Assembly: GCF_000153305.1 (NCBI RefSeq)
Contig: NZ_CH724107.1
Span: 1,829,764 to 1,882,338 of the forward strand
Direction: 5' to 3'
Origin: Oceanicola granulosus HTCC2516
GTDB taxonomy: Bacteria > Pseudomonadota > Alphaproteobacteria > Rhodobacterales > Rhodobacteraceae
DNA: 52,575 bases
In this document: positions 39,592 to 49,513 of the stretch, piece by piece
Layout: every line of letters begins with the position of its first letter
How positions within the stretch are numbered: position 1 is the stretch's first letter
Made by a program: the position numbers and the translations under genes
The notes under the pieces: model-generated
Databases searched by the model: none
Told to the model about the DNA's origin: nothing
Seen by the model: the letters and a program-made list of their open reading frames with translations, nothing else

Positions 39592-40332
39592 CTATTGCCG
39601 CGCGGCGTCCATGCGGCGGCGCATCTCGTGGATGGCGGGGCCGAGGCCGAGGAAGATTGCCTCGCCGACCAGGAAGTGGCCGATGTTGAGCTCGCGCAGC
39701 TCGGGGATGGCGGCGACGGGGGCGACGGTGTCGTAGGTCAGGCCGTGGCCGGCATGGACCTCGAGGCCGAGGCTGTCGGCGAGGCGGGCCATGTCGACGA
39801 GGCGGGCGAGCTCCTCGTCGCGCTCGTCGAAGCGGCCCTCGGCGTGAAGATCGCAGTAGCGGCCGGTGTGCAGCTCCACCACCGCCGCGCCGATGCGGTG
39901 GGCGGCCTCGATCTGCGGGCGGTCGGCGGCGATGAAGATCGAGACCCGGCAGCCCGCGTCGGCGAGCGGGGCGATGAACTGGGTCAGCCGGTTCTGGTCG
40001 CGCGCGACCTCGAGGCCGCCCTCGGTGGTGCGCTCCTCGCGCCGCTCGGGCACGATGCAGACCGCGTGCGGGCGGTGGCGCAGGGCGATGGCCTGCATCT
40101 CGGGCGTGGCGGCCATCTCGAAGTTGAGCGGCAGGGTCAGCGCCTCCATGAGCGCGTCGATATCGCGGTCGGAGATGTGGCGGCGGTCTTCGCGCAGGTG
40201 CGCGGTGATGCCGTCGGCGCCGGCCTCCTCGGCGAGCCGGGCGGCCCGGACCGGGTCGGGATAGGCCGAGCCGCGGGCGTTGCGCACCGTCGCCACGTGA
40301 TCGATGTTCACGCCCAGCCTCAGCTTTTCCAT
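39592..40332 (-). CDS. pdxJ: Pyridoxine 5'-phosphate synthase
   Basis: Final ring-closing enzyme of the DXP-dependent vitamin B6 pathway. 246 residues with [18 protein letters not shown] at the N-terminus, [16 protein letters not shown] and [17 protein letters not shown], each part of the TIM-barrel active site, and a C-terminal [16 protein letters not shown] phosphate-binding stretch. The 225-bp gap downstream separates it from the chaplin-like gene. Confidence 0.97.
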   Translation of the reverse strand: MEKLRLGVNIDHVATVRNARGSAYPDPVRAARLAEEAGADGITAHLREDRRHISDRDIDALMEALTLPLNFEMAATPEMQAIALRHRPHAVCIVPERREERTTEGGLEVARDQNRLTQFIAPLADAGCRVSIFIAADRPQIEAAHRIGAAVVELHTGRYCDLHAEGRFDERDEELARLVDMARLADSLGLEVHAGHGLTYDTVAPVAAIPELRELNIGHFLVGEAIFLGLGPAIHEMRRRMDAARQ

Positions 40333-40385
40333 GTCCGTCTCCCTGCTGTCGGGGCGGACGATACAAGCTGGCGGCGGGGATGCAA

Positions 40386-41009
40386 TCAGCCCTGCGTCTT
40401 CAGCTTCTCGAGCTTGGTGCGCAGCGTCTTGCGGCGGCGGTTCTGGTAGGCGCGCAGCACCGGGGTGCTGAGGTAGTAGCAGACCGTCGCGGCGACGATG
40501 CCGGGGACGATGCCGCCGACGAGGTAGGGCAGGAAGACCTCGTCGTGGAAGACCTCGAGCCGGCCCCAGTGCGCGGTGCGCGGGGTGAACATCGACAGGA
40601 CGTTGTGCCAGAGGTCGGCCCCCGCCCCGGCGAACTTCTCGAACAGGCCGCGCTCGAAGCCGTGCGGCGGGCGGGTGCCGAGCATCCAGTAGCCGGTATT
40701 GAGCGCGATCACCCCGATCGGCACGTAGGTCAGCGGGTTGCCGAAGAAGGTGGCCAGCAGCGCCGCGACGATGTTGCCGCGCATCGCCTTGGCGAGGCCG
40801 GCGGAAATCAGGAAGTGCAGCCCGTAGAAGGGCGTGAAGGAGGTGAAGACGCCGGCCCAGATGCCGCGGCTGATCTTCTCGGGCGTGTCGGGCAGGCGGC
40901 GGACGCGGTGCTTGACGTAGGTCGCCGCGCGCGCCCAGCCGCCCTTGGGCCAGAGCGCCCGGAGCACGATCTGCCAGACTGGCCGCCTGTCCCTGCGCTT
41001 GAAAACCAA
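40386..41009 (-). CDS. DUF2062 membrane protein
   Basis: A 207-residue protein with two or three membrane segments. The DUF2062 signature is clear in [21 protein letters not shown] and [13 protein letters not shown]. Function unknown; in Rhodobacterales the gene commonly lies between the rel/spo gene and pdxJ, as here. The C-terminus is a basic helix (about 185-207). It starts 19 bp after the Rel/Spo stop. Confidence 0.9.
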   Translation of the reverse strand: MVFKRRDRRPVWQIVLRALWPKGGWARAATYVKHRVRRLPDTPEKISRGIWAGVFTSFTPFYGLHFLISAGLAKAMRGNIVAALLATFFGNPLTYVPIGVIALNTGYWMLGTRPPHGFERGLFEKFAGAGADLWHNVLSMFTPRTAHWGRLEVFHDEVFLPYLVGGIVPGIVAATVCYYLSTPVLRAYQNRRRKTLRTKLEKLKTQG

Positions 41010-41028
41010 GAAGTGTCCCCTTCGGCGC

Positions 41029-43167
41029 TCAGCCCTTGAATGGCACCGTCGCGGCCCGGTCGGGATCGCGAGAGCGTTCGATGGAGGCGACGTTGCTGTC
41101 GGCCTCGAGCGCCGTCATCACCCGGTGCAGATGCTCCGCGTCGCGCACGTCCACGTCGATCAGCAGCCGGAAGTAGTCGGGCTTGCGGTCGATGAACGAC
41201 AGGTCGGAGATATTCGCGCTCTGCTCGCCGATCAACGTGCAAATCCGCCCGAGCACGCCGGCGTCGTTGCTGATCGAGATGTCGAGCGTCACCGTGTTCA
41301 CCGCCGGGTGCACGCCCTCCTGCCATTGCAGGTCGATCCAGCGCTCGTTCTGGTTTTCGTACTGGGCGAGCACGGCGCAGTCGATGGCGTGCAGGAAGAC
41401 GCCGTGGCCGCGGAAGGTGATACCGACGATGCGCTCGCCCGGCACCGGCTGGCAGCAAGGCGCGCGCAGGTGCTTCTGGCCGGACTCGAGGCCGACGATG
41501 GCGCGGCGGGCGTCGACGGTCTCGGCCGGCTTCTCGGCGAGGTCGGGGTAGATCGTGCGCACCACCTCGCGCGAGGTGATCTCGGCCGAGCCGAGCAGCT
41601 CGAGCAGGTCGTCGGGCCCCTCGAGCGCGAGCGCCTTGGCGGCGGTGGCCAGCGCCTTGTCGGTGGCGCGCTTGCCGACGTTCTCGAACGCGACGCGCGC
41701 GAGCTCGCGGCCGAGCTTGATGAAGCGCTCGCGGTCCTCCTCGCGCAGCGAGCGGCGGATCGCGGTCTTGGCGCGGCCGGTGACGGCGATGTCGATCCAG
41801 GTGGCCTGCGGGGTCTGGCCTTCGGCGGTGATGATCTCGACGGACTGGCCGTTCTTCAGCCGGGTCCAGAGCGGCACCCGCATCCCGTCGACCTTGGCGC
41901 CGACGCAGGCATGGCCGATGCGGGTGTGGATGGCGTAGGCGAAGTCGATCGGGGTGGCGCCGCGCGGCAGCTTGATGACCTCGCCCTTGGGCGTGAAGCA
42001 GAACACCTGGTCGGTGTACATCTCGAGCTTGACCATATCGAGGAACTCGTCGTGGTCGTGGCCCTCGTCGAGCCGCTCGGTGAGCGCGGTGATCCAGCGC
42101 TGCGGATCGACGGCGAAGCGGTTCTCGACCCGCTCGCCGTCGCGGTAGGACCAGTGCGCCGCGACCCCGGTCTCGGCGACCTCGTGCATCTCGCGGGTGC
42201 GGATCTGCACCTCGACCCGCTTGCCGTCGCGGCCCGAGACGGTGGTGTGGATCGAGCGGTAGCCGTTGCTCTTGGGCTGCGAGATGTAGTCCTTGAACCG
42301 CCCCGGCACCGCGCGCCAGCGCTGGTGGATGGTGCCGAGCACCCGGTAGCAATCGGCCTCGGTGGCGGTGATGACGCGGAAGCCGTAGATGTCGGAGAGG
42401 CGCGAGAAGCCTTGGTCCTTGGCCTGCATCTTGCGCCAGATCGAGTAGGGCTTCTTGGCGCGGCCGCGCACTTCGGCGACGATCCCGGCCTTCTCCAGCT
42501 CGAGCCGCATGTCGGCGGTGATCTTCTCGATCACGTCGCCGGTCTCGCGCTGCAGCGTGATGAAGCGGCGGATGATCGAGTTGCGCCCGTCGGGATTGAG
42601 CACCCGGAAGGCCAGGTCCTCGAGCTCGTCGCGCATCCACTGCATCCCCATCCGGCCGGCGAGCGGGGCGTAGATGTCCATCGTCTCGCGCGCCTTCTGG
42701 GCCTGCTTCTCGGGCCGCATCGAACGGATCGTGCGCATGTTGTGGAGCCGGTCGGCGAGCTTGACCAGCGTCACCCGCAGGTCGCGGCTGGTGGCCATGA
42801 ACAGCTTGCGGAAGTTCTCGGCCTGCTTGGTCTCGGTGGAGGAGAGCTGCAGGTTGGTCAGCTTGGTGACGCCGTCGACCAGCTCGGCGATCTCGCGGCC
42901 GAACAGTTCCTCGACCTTGGCGAAGTTGGCGCGGGTGTCCTCGATCGTGTCATGCAGCAGCGCGGTGACGATGGAGGCGTCGTCCATCTGCTGCTCGGCG
43001 AGGATGACGGCGACGGCGACGGGATGCGTGAAGTAGGGCTCGCCCGACTGGCGCTTCTGCCCCTCGTGCATCTCCTCGCCGAACGCGTAGGCCCGGCGCA
43101 GGAGCGCCGCGTCGCTGCGCGGGTTGTAGGAGCGGACGAGCGCGATGAGTTCTGCGGAAGTCGTCAT
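41029..43167 (-). CDS. Bifunctional (p)ppGpp synthetase/hydrolase (Rel/Spo)
   Basis: Controls the stringent response. The start at 43167 gives 712 residues. HD hydrolase domain, about 25-180, with His72-Asp73 and Glu76-Asp77 (LLHDTIEDT), so hydrolysis is likely. Synthetase domain about 230-350: KKPYSIWRKM, YGFRVI and RFKDYISQPKSNGYRSIHT, where RFKD marks bifunctional rather than RelA-type enzymes. TGS domain near 385-445 (VFCFTPKGEVIKLP). A zinc-finger-type region with CCQP and a C-terminal ACT domain (about 640-710) complete the protein. Single Rel/Spo enzymes of this kind are usual in the class. Located 19 bp after rpoZ. Confidence 0.96.
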   Translation of the reverse strand: MTTSAELIALVRSYNPRSDAALLRRAYAFGEEMHEGQKRQSGEPYFTHPVAVAVILAEQQMDDASIVTALLHDTIEDTRANFAKVEELFGREIAELVDGVTKLTNLQLSSTETKQAENFRKLFMATSRDLRVTLVKLADRLHNMRTIRSMRPEKQAQKARETMDIYAPLAGRMGMQWMRDELEDLAFRVLNPDGRNSIIRRFITLQRETGDVIEKITADMRLELEKAGIVAEVRGRAKKPYSIWRKMQAKDQGFSRLSDIYGFRVITATEADCYRVLGTIHQRWRAVPGRFKDYISQPKSNGYRSIHTTVSGRDGKRVEVQIRTREMHEVAETGVAAHWSYRDGERVENRFAVDPQRWITALTERLDEGHDHDEFLDMVKLEMYTDQVFCFTPKGEVIKLPRGATPIDFAYAIHTRIGHACVGAKVDGMRVPLWTRLKNGQSVEIITAEGQTPQATWIDIAVTGRAKTAIRRSLREEDRERFIKLGRELARVAFENVGKRATDKALATAAKALALEGPDDLLELLGSAEITSREVVRTIYPDLAEKPAETVDARRAIVGLESGQKHLRAPCCQPVPGERIVGITFRGHGVFLHAIDCAVLAQYENQNERWIDLQWQEGVHPAVNTVTLDISISNDAGVLGRICTLIGEQSANISDLSFIDRKPDYFRLLIDVDVRDAEHLHRVMTALEADSNVASIERSRDPDRAATVPFKG

Positions 43168-43186
43168 CTCGTCCGCGAGCTGCGCC

Positions 43187-43546
43187 TCAACGCTGGCCCT
43201 GGGCCTCCATGAGCGCACGCAGCAGCTTCTCCTCGGACATGTCGTCCTCGGCGGGCTTGTCGGCCGGCTCGGACGCGCCCATAAGCAGCGCCATCGCGTC
43301 GTCCTCGGGCTCGTCGACCTCGATCTGGGTCTGGTTCGCCTCGATCATCCGCTCGCGCAGGTCGTCGGCCTGCTGGGTCTCCTCGGCGATCTCGCGCAGC
43401 GCCACGACCGGGTTCTTGTCGTTGTCGCGATCGACCGTCAGCGGCGAGCCGGCGCTCACTTCGCGGGCCCGGTGCGCGGCGAGCATCACCAGCTCGAAGC
43501 GGTTCGGAACCTTGTCGACGCAATCTTCAACGGTAACGCGGGCCAT
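43187..43546 (-). CDS. rpoZ: RNA polymerase omega subunit
   Basis: 119 residues starting [28 protein letters not shown], the omega helix that folds around beta'. The [15 protein letters not shown] segment completes the core, and the acidic C-terminal half (about 75-119) is variable in the family. Adjacent to the (p)ppGpp enzyme, a common arrangement; omega forms part of a ppGpp site in E. coli. Confidence 0.97.
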   Translation of the reverse strand: MARVTVEDCVDKVPNRFELVMLAAHRAREVSAGSPLTVDRDNDKNPVVALREIAEETQQADDLRERMIEANQTQIEVDEPEDDAMALLMGASEPADKPAEDDMSEEKLLRALMEAQGQR

Positions 43547-43594
43547 TGGGGCCTCCAGGTCTGGGACATCGGTGGTCGGAGAGTCGGAAAACGT

Positions 43595-43623
43595 CTCCTA
43601 CCGCTGTTCGCGGGGATTGACAA
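43595..43623 (-). promoter_or_regulatory. Putative promoter of rpoZ and rel/spo
   Basis: Minus strand TTGTCA (43618-43623), 17-bp spacer, TAGGAG (43595-43600), about 50 bp before the rpoZ start. It lies between folK and rpoZ. Confidence 0.5.
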
Positions 43624-43651
43624 GCGCCAGCGCGTCTGAACCCGAACGCGA

Positions 43652-44215
43652 TCAGGTGAGCGGCACGACCTCGGCGCGCTCGGCCGCCGGACGCGCGGCG
43701 AGCAGCTCGCGGACGGTGCGCCCGAGGATCGGGTGGCGCCAGTCTGGGGCGACGTCGGCGAGCGGCACGAGCACGAAGCTGCGGTCCTGCATCCGGGGGT
43801 GGGGCAGCAGCAGCTCGCGCGGCGTTTCGGCCGCCTGCCGCTCCAGTGGCAGATTGATCCACCTCTCCACCTCGGGTTGCGCTGGCAACACCTGGGCGTC
43901 CAGCGCGATCAGATCGAGGTCCAGGCTGCGGGCGCCCCAGCGCACCAGCCGTTCGCGCCCGGCCCCGGCCTCGACCTCGTGCAGCAGCGCCAGCAGCGCC
44001 TGCGCCGAACCGCCGCAGGCCACCATACACGCCGCATTCACGAAATCCGGACCGTTGCCGGGCGGGAAGGCGGGCGTCCGGTAAAGGCGGCTCGCCCGCA
44101 GCCCCGGTCCGAGTCGCCGGACCAGCTCGGCGAGCGCCCACTCCACCCTCTCACGCGGCGTCACGTCGCCTGACGCTGCGTTAGAACCGATCGCGATCAG
44201 TGCCGATTGCGTCAT
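43652..44215 (-). CDS. folK: 6-hydroxymethyl-7,8-dihydropterin pyrophosphokinase
   Basis: Activates the pterin for folate synthesis by transferring pyrophosphate from ATP. 187 residues, with ALIAIGSN at the N-terminus, [10 protein letters not shown], and the signature [14 protein letters not shown] that binds magnesium and pterin, followed by [21 protein letters not shown]. No folB or folP is next to it. Divergent from the NYN gene; it may feed into rpoZ but a separate promoter lies between them. Confidence 0.95.
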   Translation of the reverse strand: MTQSALIAIGSNAASGDVTPRERVEWALAELVRRLGPGLRASRLYRTPAFPPGNGPDFVNAACMVACGGSAQALLALLHEVEAGAGRERLVRWGARSLDLDLIALDAQVLPAQPEVERWINLPLERQAAETPRELLLPHPRMQDRSFVLVPLADVAPDWRHPILGRTVRELLAARPAAERAEVVPLT

Positions 44216-44340
44216 TTGACGCGCCTTCCGGGTTGCACCATGTCACATGACCTTTACATTGCAGCGAGCGTGCCGCCGCCCATTACCTCTCCCCCACCAT
44301 CGAAACAACCGGCCGGGAATTCACGCAGAAGGACAGCCCA

Positions 44341-44922
44341 ATGTTTTATCGCGACGAGCGGCTCGCGCTCTTCATCGACGGCTCGAACCTCTACGCCGCG
44401 GCCAAGTCGCTCGGGTTCGATATCGACTACAAGCTCCTGCGGCAGGAATTCATGCGCCGCGGCAAGCTGCTCCGGGCCTTCTATTACACCGCGCTGCTGG
44501 AAAACGACGACTATTCGCCGATCCGTCCCCTCGTGGACTGGCTGCACTACAACGGCTTCACCATGGTCACCAAGCCGGCCAAGGAGTTCACCGACAGCCA
44601 GGGCCGCCGCAAGGTGAAGGGCAACATGGACATCGAGCTGACGGTCGATGCCATGGAGATCGCCTCGCACGTCGATCACATCGTCCTGTTCAGCGGCGAC
44701 GGCGACTTCCGCCCGCTGGTCGAGGCACTGCAGCGCAAGGGCGTGCGGGTGTCGGTCTGCTCGACGATCCGCAGCCAGCCGCCGATGATCGCCGACGAGC
44801 TGCGCCGGCAGGCCGACAACTTCATCGAGCTCGACGAGCTGCGCGAGGTGGTGGGGCGTCCGCCGCGCGAGGATCGCCCGAGCCGCGCCACCTCCGAAGA
44901 GGAGCTGGCCGACGAGGGCTGA
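44341..44922 (+). CDS. NYN-domain (LabA/DUF88) protein
   Basis: A 193-residue protein of the PIN-like NYN nuclease superfamily. The acidic residues that bind metal are visible in LALFIDGSNLY, KGNMDIELTVDAM and VLFSGDGDFRPLV. RNA cleavage is predicted for the superfamily; LabA itself modulates circadian output in cyanobacteria, but that is not transferable here. The C-terminal 25 residues are charged and probably disordered. An AGAAGGA Shine-Dalgarno sequence precedes the start. Single gene with its own terminator. Confidence 0.92.
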   Translation: MFYRDERLALFIDGSNLYAAAKSLGFDIDYKLLRQEFMRRGKLLRAFYYTALLENDDYSPIRPLVDWLHYNGFTMVTKPAKEFTDSQGRRKVKGNMDIELTVDAMEIASHVDHIVLFSGDGDFRPLVEALQRKGVRVSVCSTIRSQPPMIADELRRQADNFIELDELREVVGRPPREDRPSRATSEEELADEG

Positions 44923-44947
44923 GGCCCGGACTGACGGCAACGTGACG

Positions 44948-44976
44948 CGGGCGGGCCGGCGGGCCCGCCCGTTTTC
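44948..44976 (+). terminator. Rho-independent terminator of the NYN gene
   Basis: CGGGCGGGCC (44948-44957), a 4-base loop and GGCCCGCCCG (44962-44971) form a perfect 10-bp stem followed by TTTTC. Confidence 0.92.
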
Positions 44977-45036
44977 GTGCGCGGGACTCGACCTCGGCAC
45001 GCGCAGAGCTTAGGTCGGCCCCGTAAGGAGAGCGCG

Positions 45037-45987
45037 ATGACCAAGCCCCCCCTCACCCTGTTTCTCGCCGCCCCGCGCGGCTTCTGCGCCGGCGTCGACC
45101 GGGCGATCAAGATCGTCGAGATGGCGCTCGAGAAATGGGGCGCGCCGGTCTACGTGCGCCACGAGATCGTGCACAACAAGTTCGTCGTGGACGATCTGCG
45201 CGACAAGGGCGCGGTCTTCGTCGAGGAACTCGACGAGTGCCCCGACGACCGCCCGGTGATCTTCTCCGCCCACGGTGTCCCCAAGGCCGTCCCCGCCGCC
45301 GCCGCGAAGCGCGAGATGATCTTCGTGGACGCCACCTGCCCGCTGGTGAGCAAGGTCCACATCGAGGCCGCGCGCCATGCCGAGAACGGGCTGCAGATGA
45401 TCATGATCGGCCATGCCGGCCACCCGGAGACCGTCGGCACCATGGGCCAGCTGCCGCCGGGCGAGGTGCTGCTGGTGGAGACGCCCGAGGACGTCGCCGG
45501 GGTCGAGGTGCGCGATCCGGAGAAGCTGGCCTTCGTCACCCAGACCACCCTCTCCATCGACGACACCGCCGAGATCGTCGCCGCCCTGAAGGCGCGCTTC
45601 CCGGCCATCGTCGGGCCGCACAAGGAAGACATCTGCTACGCCACCACCAACCGCCAGGAGGCGGTCAAGGCGATGGCGCCGCACATCGAGGCGCTGCTCG
45701 TGGTCGGCGCGCCGAACTCGTCGAACTCGCGCCGCCTCGTGGAGGTCGGGCGCAAGGCCGGCTGCAGCTACGCCCAGCTCGTCCAGCGCGCCGCCGACAT
45801 CGACTGGCGCGCGCTCGAGGGGGCGGCGGCAGTGGGCGTCACCGCCGGGGCGTCGGCGCCGGAGGTGCTGATCGACGAGGTGATCGCGGCGGTGCACGCG
45901 CGCTACGACGTCACCGTCGAGCGGGTGAAGACGGCCGAGGAGAACGTGGAGTTCAAGGTGCCGCGCGTGCTGCGCGAGCCGGCCTGA
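45037..45987 (+). CDS. ispH: 4-hydroxy-3-methylbut-2-enyl diphosphate reductase
   Basis: Last step of the MEP isoprenoid pathway, carried out by an Fe-S enzyme. 316 residues from 45037, preceded by AAGGAG. The three cluster cysteines are Cys17 ([12 protein letters not shown]), Cys101 ([11 protein letters not shown]) and Cys200 ([10 protein letters not shown]). SAHGVPKAV and the [13 protein letters not shown] substrate loop are also present. A frame extending upstream to 44977 overlaps the NYN terminator and is not used. Confidence 0.97.
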   Translation: MTKPPLTLFLAAPRGFCAGVDRAIKIVEMALEKWGAPVYVRHEIVHNKFVVDDLRDKGAVFVEELDECPDDRPVIFSAHGVPKAVPAAAAKREMIFVDATCPLVSKVHIEAARHAENGLQMIMIGHAGHPETVGTMGQLPPGEVLLVETPEDVAGVEVRDPEKLAFVTQTTLSIDDTAEIVAALKARFPAIVGPHKEDICYATTNRQEAVKAMAPHIEALLVVGAPNSSNSRRLVEVGRKAGCSYAQLVQRAADIDWRALEGAAAVGVTAGASAPEVLIDEVIAAVHARYDVTVERVKTAEENVEFKVPRVLREPA

Positions 45988-45999
45988 GCCGGAAGCGCC

Positions 46000-47010
46000 C
46001 TACCCCGCGCCGCGCTGGCGGATGATCCGCTCGAGCCGCTCGGCATCCTCCCCGATCAGCGCCGCCCGCGCGACGAGCGACTCGCGGGTGCGGGCGCTGG
46101 CGGCCTTGTCGGCCATCTGCCGGATCAGCGACTCGCGGCCCCGGTGCGCGCGCAGCACGTCGAACAGCCGCCGGTCGAGGGCCTCCTCCTGCGCCTCGTC
46201 GAGGCTGGCGAGGGTGTAGCCGTGGCCGGTGTGGCAGCGGAAGCGGGTGAGCGGGCCGTCGTCGATCTGCCAGAGCACGCCGTTGCAATGGGGGCAGTTG
46301 TAGGGGCTGAGCGTGCCCAGCTGCTGCTCGGTGGCCATGTTCGCGTCCTCCAGTCCGGCGACCTTCAACTCCAGTCCGATATCCCACGGCACCTCGCCCG
46401 GCGGCGGACAGGGCGCGCCCGCGAGCGCCGTCAGAACCGTGGCGATGGCCTCGGGCTCGAGCACGTCGGCCTCGGGCACGGCGGCGAGGGCGGCGGCGGG
46501 CATGTCGGGGGCATCGGCGCTGTCGGGGGCCTGCACCAGCACCCGCCCGCCGGTGCGGCGCAGCGCCCGCGCCCCGGCCGCGCCGTCGTCGAGGTAGCCC
46601 GACAGCACCACCCCCACCGCGCGCGGCCCGCGATAGACGGCGGCGGAGCGGAACAGCGGGTCGATGGCGGGGCGGAAGTTGTTCTCGTGCGCGCCGCGCC
46701 GCAGGTGGACATGCTCGGCGCCGATCATCAGGTGCCGGTCCTGCGCGGCGACGACGACGGTGCCGGGCGCGAGGTCGGCGCCGTCGACGGCCTCGACGAC
46801 GGGCAGGCGCGCGTGCCGCCCGAGGATGCGGGTGGTCATCGAGTAGCCGGTCGCGGGGCGGTGCTGGCAGACGAGGATGGTGGCGGGGAAGTCGTCGGGC
46901 AGCAGGCTGAGGATGTGGCCGAGCGGCTCGAGGCTGCCGGCGGAGCCGCCGATGACCACCGTGTCGATCTGCGCGGCCCCGTCGCCGCCGCCATGTCGCT
47001 GATCGTCCAT
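46000..47010 (-). CDS. CheB-type methylesterase domain protein without receiver, with zinc-ribbon-like tail
   Basis: A 336-residue protein from ATG 47010. Residues about 15-195 are a CheB catalytic domain: Ser23 (GGSAGS), His50 (CQHRP) and Asp141/Asp142 ([10 protein letters not shown]). There is no N-terminal receiver, so phosphorylation control as in chemotaxis CheB is missing. Residues about 235-265 carry CPHC and CHTGH, a zinc-ribbon-like pattern known from stand-alone CheB-like proteins, followed by a helical end (about 270-336). No chemotaxis genes are nearby. A role on chemoreceptors is uncertain. Confidence 0.88.
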   Translation of the reverse strand: MDDQRHGGGDGAAQIDTVVIGGSAGSLEPLGHILSLLPDDFPATILVCQHRPATGYSMTTRILGRHARLPVVEAVDGADLAPGTVVVAAQDRHLMIGAEHVHLRRGAHENNFRPAIDPLFRSAAVYRGPRAVGVVLSGYLDDGAAGARALRRTGGRVLVQAPDSADAPDMPAAALAAVPEADVLEPEAIATVLTALAGAPCPPPGEVPWDIGLELKVAGLEDANMATEQQLGTLSPYNCPHCNGVLWQIDDGPLTRFRCHTGHGYTLASLDEAQEEALDRRLFDVLRAHRGRESLIRQMADKAASARTRESLVARAALIGEDAERLERIIRQRGAG

Positions 47011-47123
47011 GTCCGTCGCACCCCGGCCCGTTTCAAGGTCGAACGCACACGCCACGTCAGGGGTCCATCCGCACGCCGCTTCCCGGCTTGCGCATCGCGC
47101 CGCTTCGGGCCATTCCCGGCCCG

Positions 47124-47573
47124 ATGACGCGTCCGCCCGCCTCCGCCCTGCTGCTCGGCCTCGCCGGCCTGCTGCCGTTCCTCTGGGGCGCGGCGACGGT
47201 GCTGTGGCCCGGCCTCGGCCTCTGGAGCGCCGAGACGCTCGGCGGCCGGTTCGCGGGGCCGTACCTGCAGCTGTTCTACGGCACGATCATCCTCGCCTTC
47301 ATGTCGGGCGTGCTCTGGGGCTTCGCCACCCGCGCCGAGGGCCCGCGCGCCGCGGCGGGCTACGCGCTGTCGGTGATCCCGGCGCTGTGGGCGTTCTTCA
47401 CGACCGGCGGCGGCCCGACCTCGGCGGCCACGAGCCTCGCCGTCGGCTTCCTCGCGCTGCTGCTGCTCGACGCGCAGTTCGCCCGCTGGGGCCTCGCGCC
47501 GGCCTGGTGGATGCCGCTGCGCACGGGGCTGACGGCGGTGGTGGTGCTCTGCCTGCTGCCGGTGATCCTCTGA
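47124..47573 (+). CDS. DUF3429 membrane protein
   Basis: A 149-residue protein with four membrane segments. It matches DUF3429 by [34 protein letters not shown] and VIPALWAFF, with GPYLQLFYG between the first two helices. The start at 47124 is chosen over 47088 to avoid a non-membrane leader. Function unknown. The rnhA ATG overlaps its stop by one base (TGATG). Confidence 0.87.
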   Translation: MTRPPASALLLGLAGLLPFLWGAATVLWPGLGLWSAETLGGRFAGPYLQLFYGTIILAFMSGVLWGFATRAEGPRAAAGYALSVIPALWAFFTTGGGPTSAATSLAVGFLALLLLDAQFARWGLAPAWWMPLRTGLTAVVVLCLLPVIL

Positions 47574-48025
47574 TGGCCGAGCTGTTCGCCTATACCGACG
47601 GCGCCTGCTCGGGCAATCCCGGCCCCGGCGGCTGGGGCGCGGTGCTGATCGCGCGCGAGGGCGGCGCGGTGCTCAAGGAACGCGAGCTCAGCGGCGGCGA
47701 GGCGCGCACGACCAACAACCGGATGGAGCTGATGGCCGCGATCTCGGCGCTCGAGGCGCTGGAGCGGCCGTCGCGGCTGACGATGGTGACGGATTCGAAC
47801 TACGTGAAGGACGGCATCACCTCGTGGATCGCCGGCTGGAAGCGGCGCGGCTGGAAGACCGCGGCGAAGAAGCCGGTGAAGAACGAGGACCTCTGGCGCC
47901 GCCTCGACGAGGCCGCCGCGCGCCACCAGGTGACGTGGGAATGGGTCAAGGGCCACGCCGGCCACCCCGAGAACGAGCGCGCCGACGAACTCGCCCGCGC
48001 CGGCATGGCCCCGTTCAAGAGGTAG
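47573..48025 (+). CDS. rnhA: Ribonuclease HI
   Basis: Removes RNA from RNA-DNA hybrids. 150 residues with the full catalytic set: Asp in [11 protein letters not shown], Glu in [10 protein letters not shown], Asp in [11 protein letters not shown] and Asp in NERADELA, plus the basic handle ([20 protein letters not shown]). Coupled to the DUF3429 gene. Convergent with fmt. Confidence 0.97.
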   Translation: MAELFAYTDGACSGNPGPGGWGAVLIAREGGAVLKERELSGGEARTTNNRMELMAAISALEALERPSRLTMVTDSNYVKDGITSWIAGWKRRGWKTAAKKPVKNEDLWRRLDEAAARHQVTWEWVKGHAGHPENERADELARAGMAPFKR

Positions 48026-48046
48026 GGTGCGCATTCATTGCGCACC
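48026..48046. repeat. Inverted repeat between convergent rnhA and fmt
   Basis: GGTGCGCA, TTCAT, TGCGCACC: a perfect 8-bp stem with a 5-base loop, directly after the rnhA stop. Symmetric and without U-tract, it could act from both sides. The GGTGCGCA half-site recalls intergenic repeats common in roseobacters, from memory only. Confidence 0.65.
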
Positions 48047-48061
48047 GCCCGCCCGACGGCC

Positions 48062-48964
48062 CTACCCCAGCCGCTCCGGAAATCCGCTCCACCCGCGCAG
48101 CACGTCCGCCGCCGGCCCCGCCCGGCGTCCTTCGCGCTGCACCAGCGGCACCTCGACCGCGCCGGTGCCGCAGGCGACCACGAGCGGCGCGAGCACCGCG
48201 CCCGGCGCGCCGGTGCCCCCGACGACGCGGGCGCCCAGCAGCTTGAGCCGCTCGCCGCCCGCGTCGCACCAAGCGCCGGGGAACGGGGCGAGGCCGCGGA
48301 TGTGGCGGCCGACCTCGTCGGCGGGGCGGCTCCAGTCGATGCGGGCCTCGGCCTTGTCGATCTTGGCGGCGTAGGTGACGCCCGCCTCGGGCTGCGGCTG
48401 CGGCTCCAGCCCGTCGAGCCCGTCCAGCGCCTCGACGATCAGCCGCGCGCCGAGGCTGGAGAGGCGGTCGTGCAGCTCGCCCGTCGTCTCCTCCGCGCCG
48501 ATCGGCAGCGCCTCGCGCAGCAGCACCGGGCCGGTGTCGAGGCCGGCCTCCATCTGCATGATGCACACGCCCGTCTCGGCGTCGCCGGCCATGATCGCGC
48601 GGTGGATCGGCGCGGCGCCGCGCCAGCGGGGCAGCAGCGAGGCGTGGATGTTGAGGCAGCCGCGCGCGGGCGCGTCGAGCACCGGCTGCGGCAGGATCAG
48701 CCCGTAGGCCACCACCACCGCGACCTCCGCGCCGAGCGCCGCGACTTCCGCCTGCGCCTCGGCGGGCTTCAGCGACACCGGGTGGCGCACCGGCAGGCCG
48801 AGCGCCTCGGCGCGGGCCTGGACCGGGCTCGGCCGGTCCTTCCTGCCCCGCCCGGCGGGCCGCGGCGGCTGGCTGTAGACGCAGGCGATCTCGTGCCCCG
48901 CCGCGACCAGCGCGTCGAGCACCGGCACCGAGAAGTCGGGCGTTCCCATGAAGACGATGCGCAT
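48062..48964 (-). CDS. fmt: Methionyl-tRNA formyltransferase
   Basis: Formylates initiator Met-tRNA with 10-formyl-THF. 300 residues with [16 protein letters not shown], the catalytic Asn/His/Asp set in [19 protein letters not shown] and [11 protein letters not shown]-like [12 protein letters not shown], and the C-terminal tRNA-binding domain (about 205-300, [22 protein letters not shown]). 8 bp after the degenerate deformylase; the operon is def-def-like-fmt. Confidence 0.97.
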   Translation of the reverse strand: MRIVFMGTPDFSVPVLDALVAAGHEIACVYSQPPRPAGRGRKDRPSPVQARAEALGLPVRHPVSLKPAEAQAEVAALGAEVAVVVAYGLILPQPVLDAPARGCLNIHASLLPRWRGAAPIHRAIMAGDAETGVCIMQMEAGLDTGPVLLREALPIGAEETTGELHDRLSSLGARLIVEALDGLDGLEPQPQPEAGVTYAAKIDKAEARIDWSRPADEVGRHIRGLAPFPGAWCDAGGERLKLLGARVVGGTGAPGAVLAPLVVACGTGAVEVPLVQREGRRAGPAADVLRGWSGFPERLG

Positions 48965-48972
48965 CGGGCCTC

Positions 48973-49461
48973 CTAGCGCTTGCGGGCGCGCTTGAGCAGC
49001 ATCTCGCGCCGGGTCCGGCTCAGCCGGTCGAAGTACATCCGTCCGTCGAGGTGGTCGAGCTGGTGCTGCACGCTCGTCGCCCAGAGGCCGACGAAGTCGC
49101 GCTCCTCGGTCTCGCCCGCCGCGTTGAGGAAGCGCACCGTCACCGCCCGCGGCCGCTTCAGCGCCGCGCCGACTCCGGGCAGGTTGGGGCTGGCCTCCTC
49201 GTGCTCGCGCAGCTCGACGCTGGCATGGAGCAGCTCGGGGTTGGCGAGCCGCACCGCCTTGCCGCGCGCGGTGCTCGCGTCGACCACCGCGAGGCGCAGC
49301 CCGATCCCAAGCTGCGGCGCGGCGAGCCCGTAGCCCGGCATCGCCTCCATCGCCTCGACCATCTCGTCCCAGATCGCGCGGACCGCGTCGTCGACCTGCG
49401 CCACCGGCGCGGCGCGGGTGCGCAGCGCCTTGTGGGGCCACATCACGAACGGCCGGCTCAT
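48973..49461 (-). CDS. Peptide-deformylase-like protein lacking catalytic residues
   Basis: 162 residues clearly homologous to deformylase: [10 protein letters not shown] (motif 1, Gln50) and [10 protein letters not shown] (motif 3, with both histidines). In motif 3 Glu is Gln134 (CAG at 49060-49062), removing the general base. Motif 2 EGCLS is replaced by EEASPNLPG, so the metal-binding Cys is gone. The protein therefore probably has no deformylase activity. Gene order and spacing between def (52 bp) and fmt (8 bp) show it is maintained in the operon. It may bind the ribosome or partner Def; no function is claimed. Confidence 0.9.
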   Translation of the reverse strand: MSRPFVMWPHKALRTRAAPVAQVDDAVRAIWDEMVEAMEAMPGYGLAAPQLGIGLRLAVVDASTARGKAVRLANPELLHASVELREHEEASPNLPGVGAALKRPRAVTVRFLNAAGETEERDFVGLWATSVQHQLDHLDGRMYFDRLSRTRREMLLKRARKR

Positions 49462-49513
49462 GCGACGCCCGCCCCCGGCGCCGGGCCGCCGCGCGGGATC
49501 GGGCGGACGGCCA

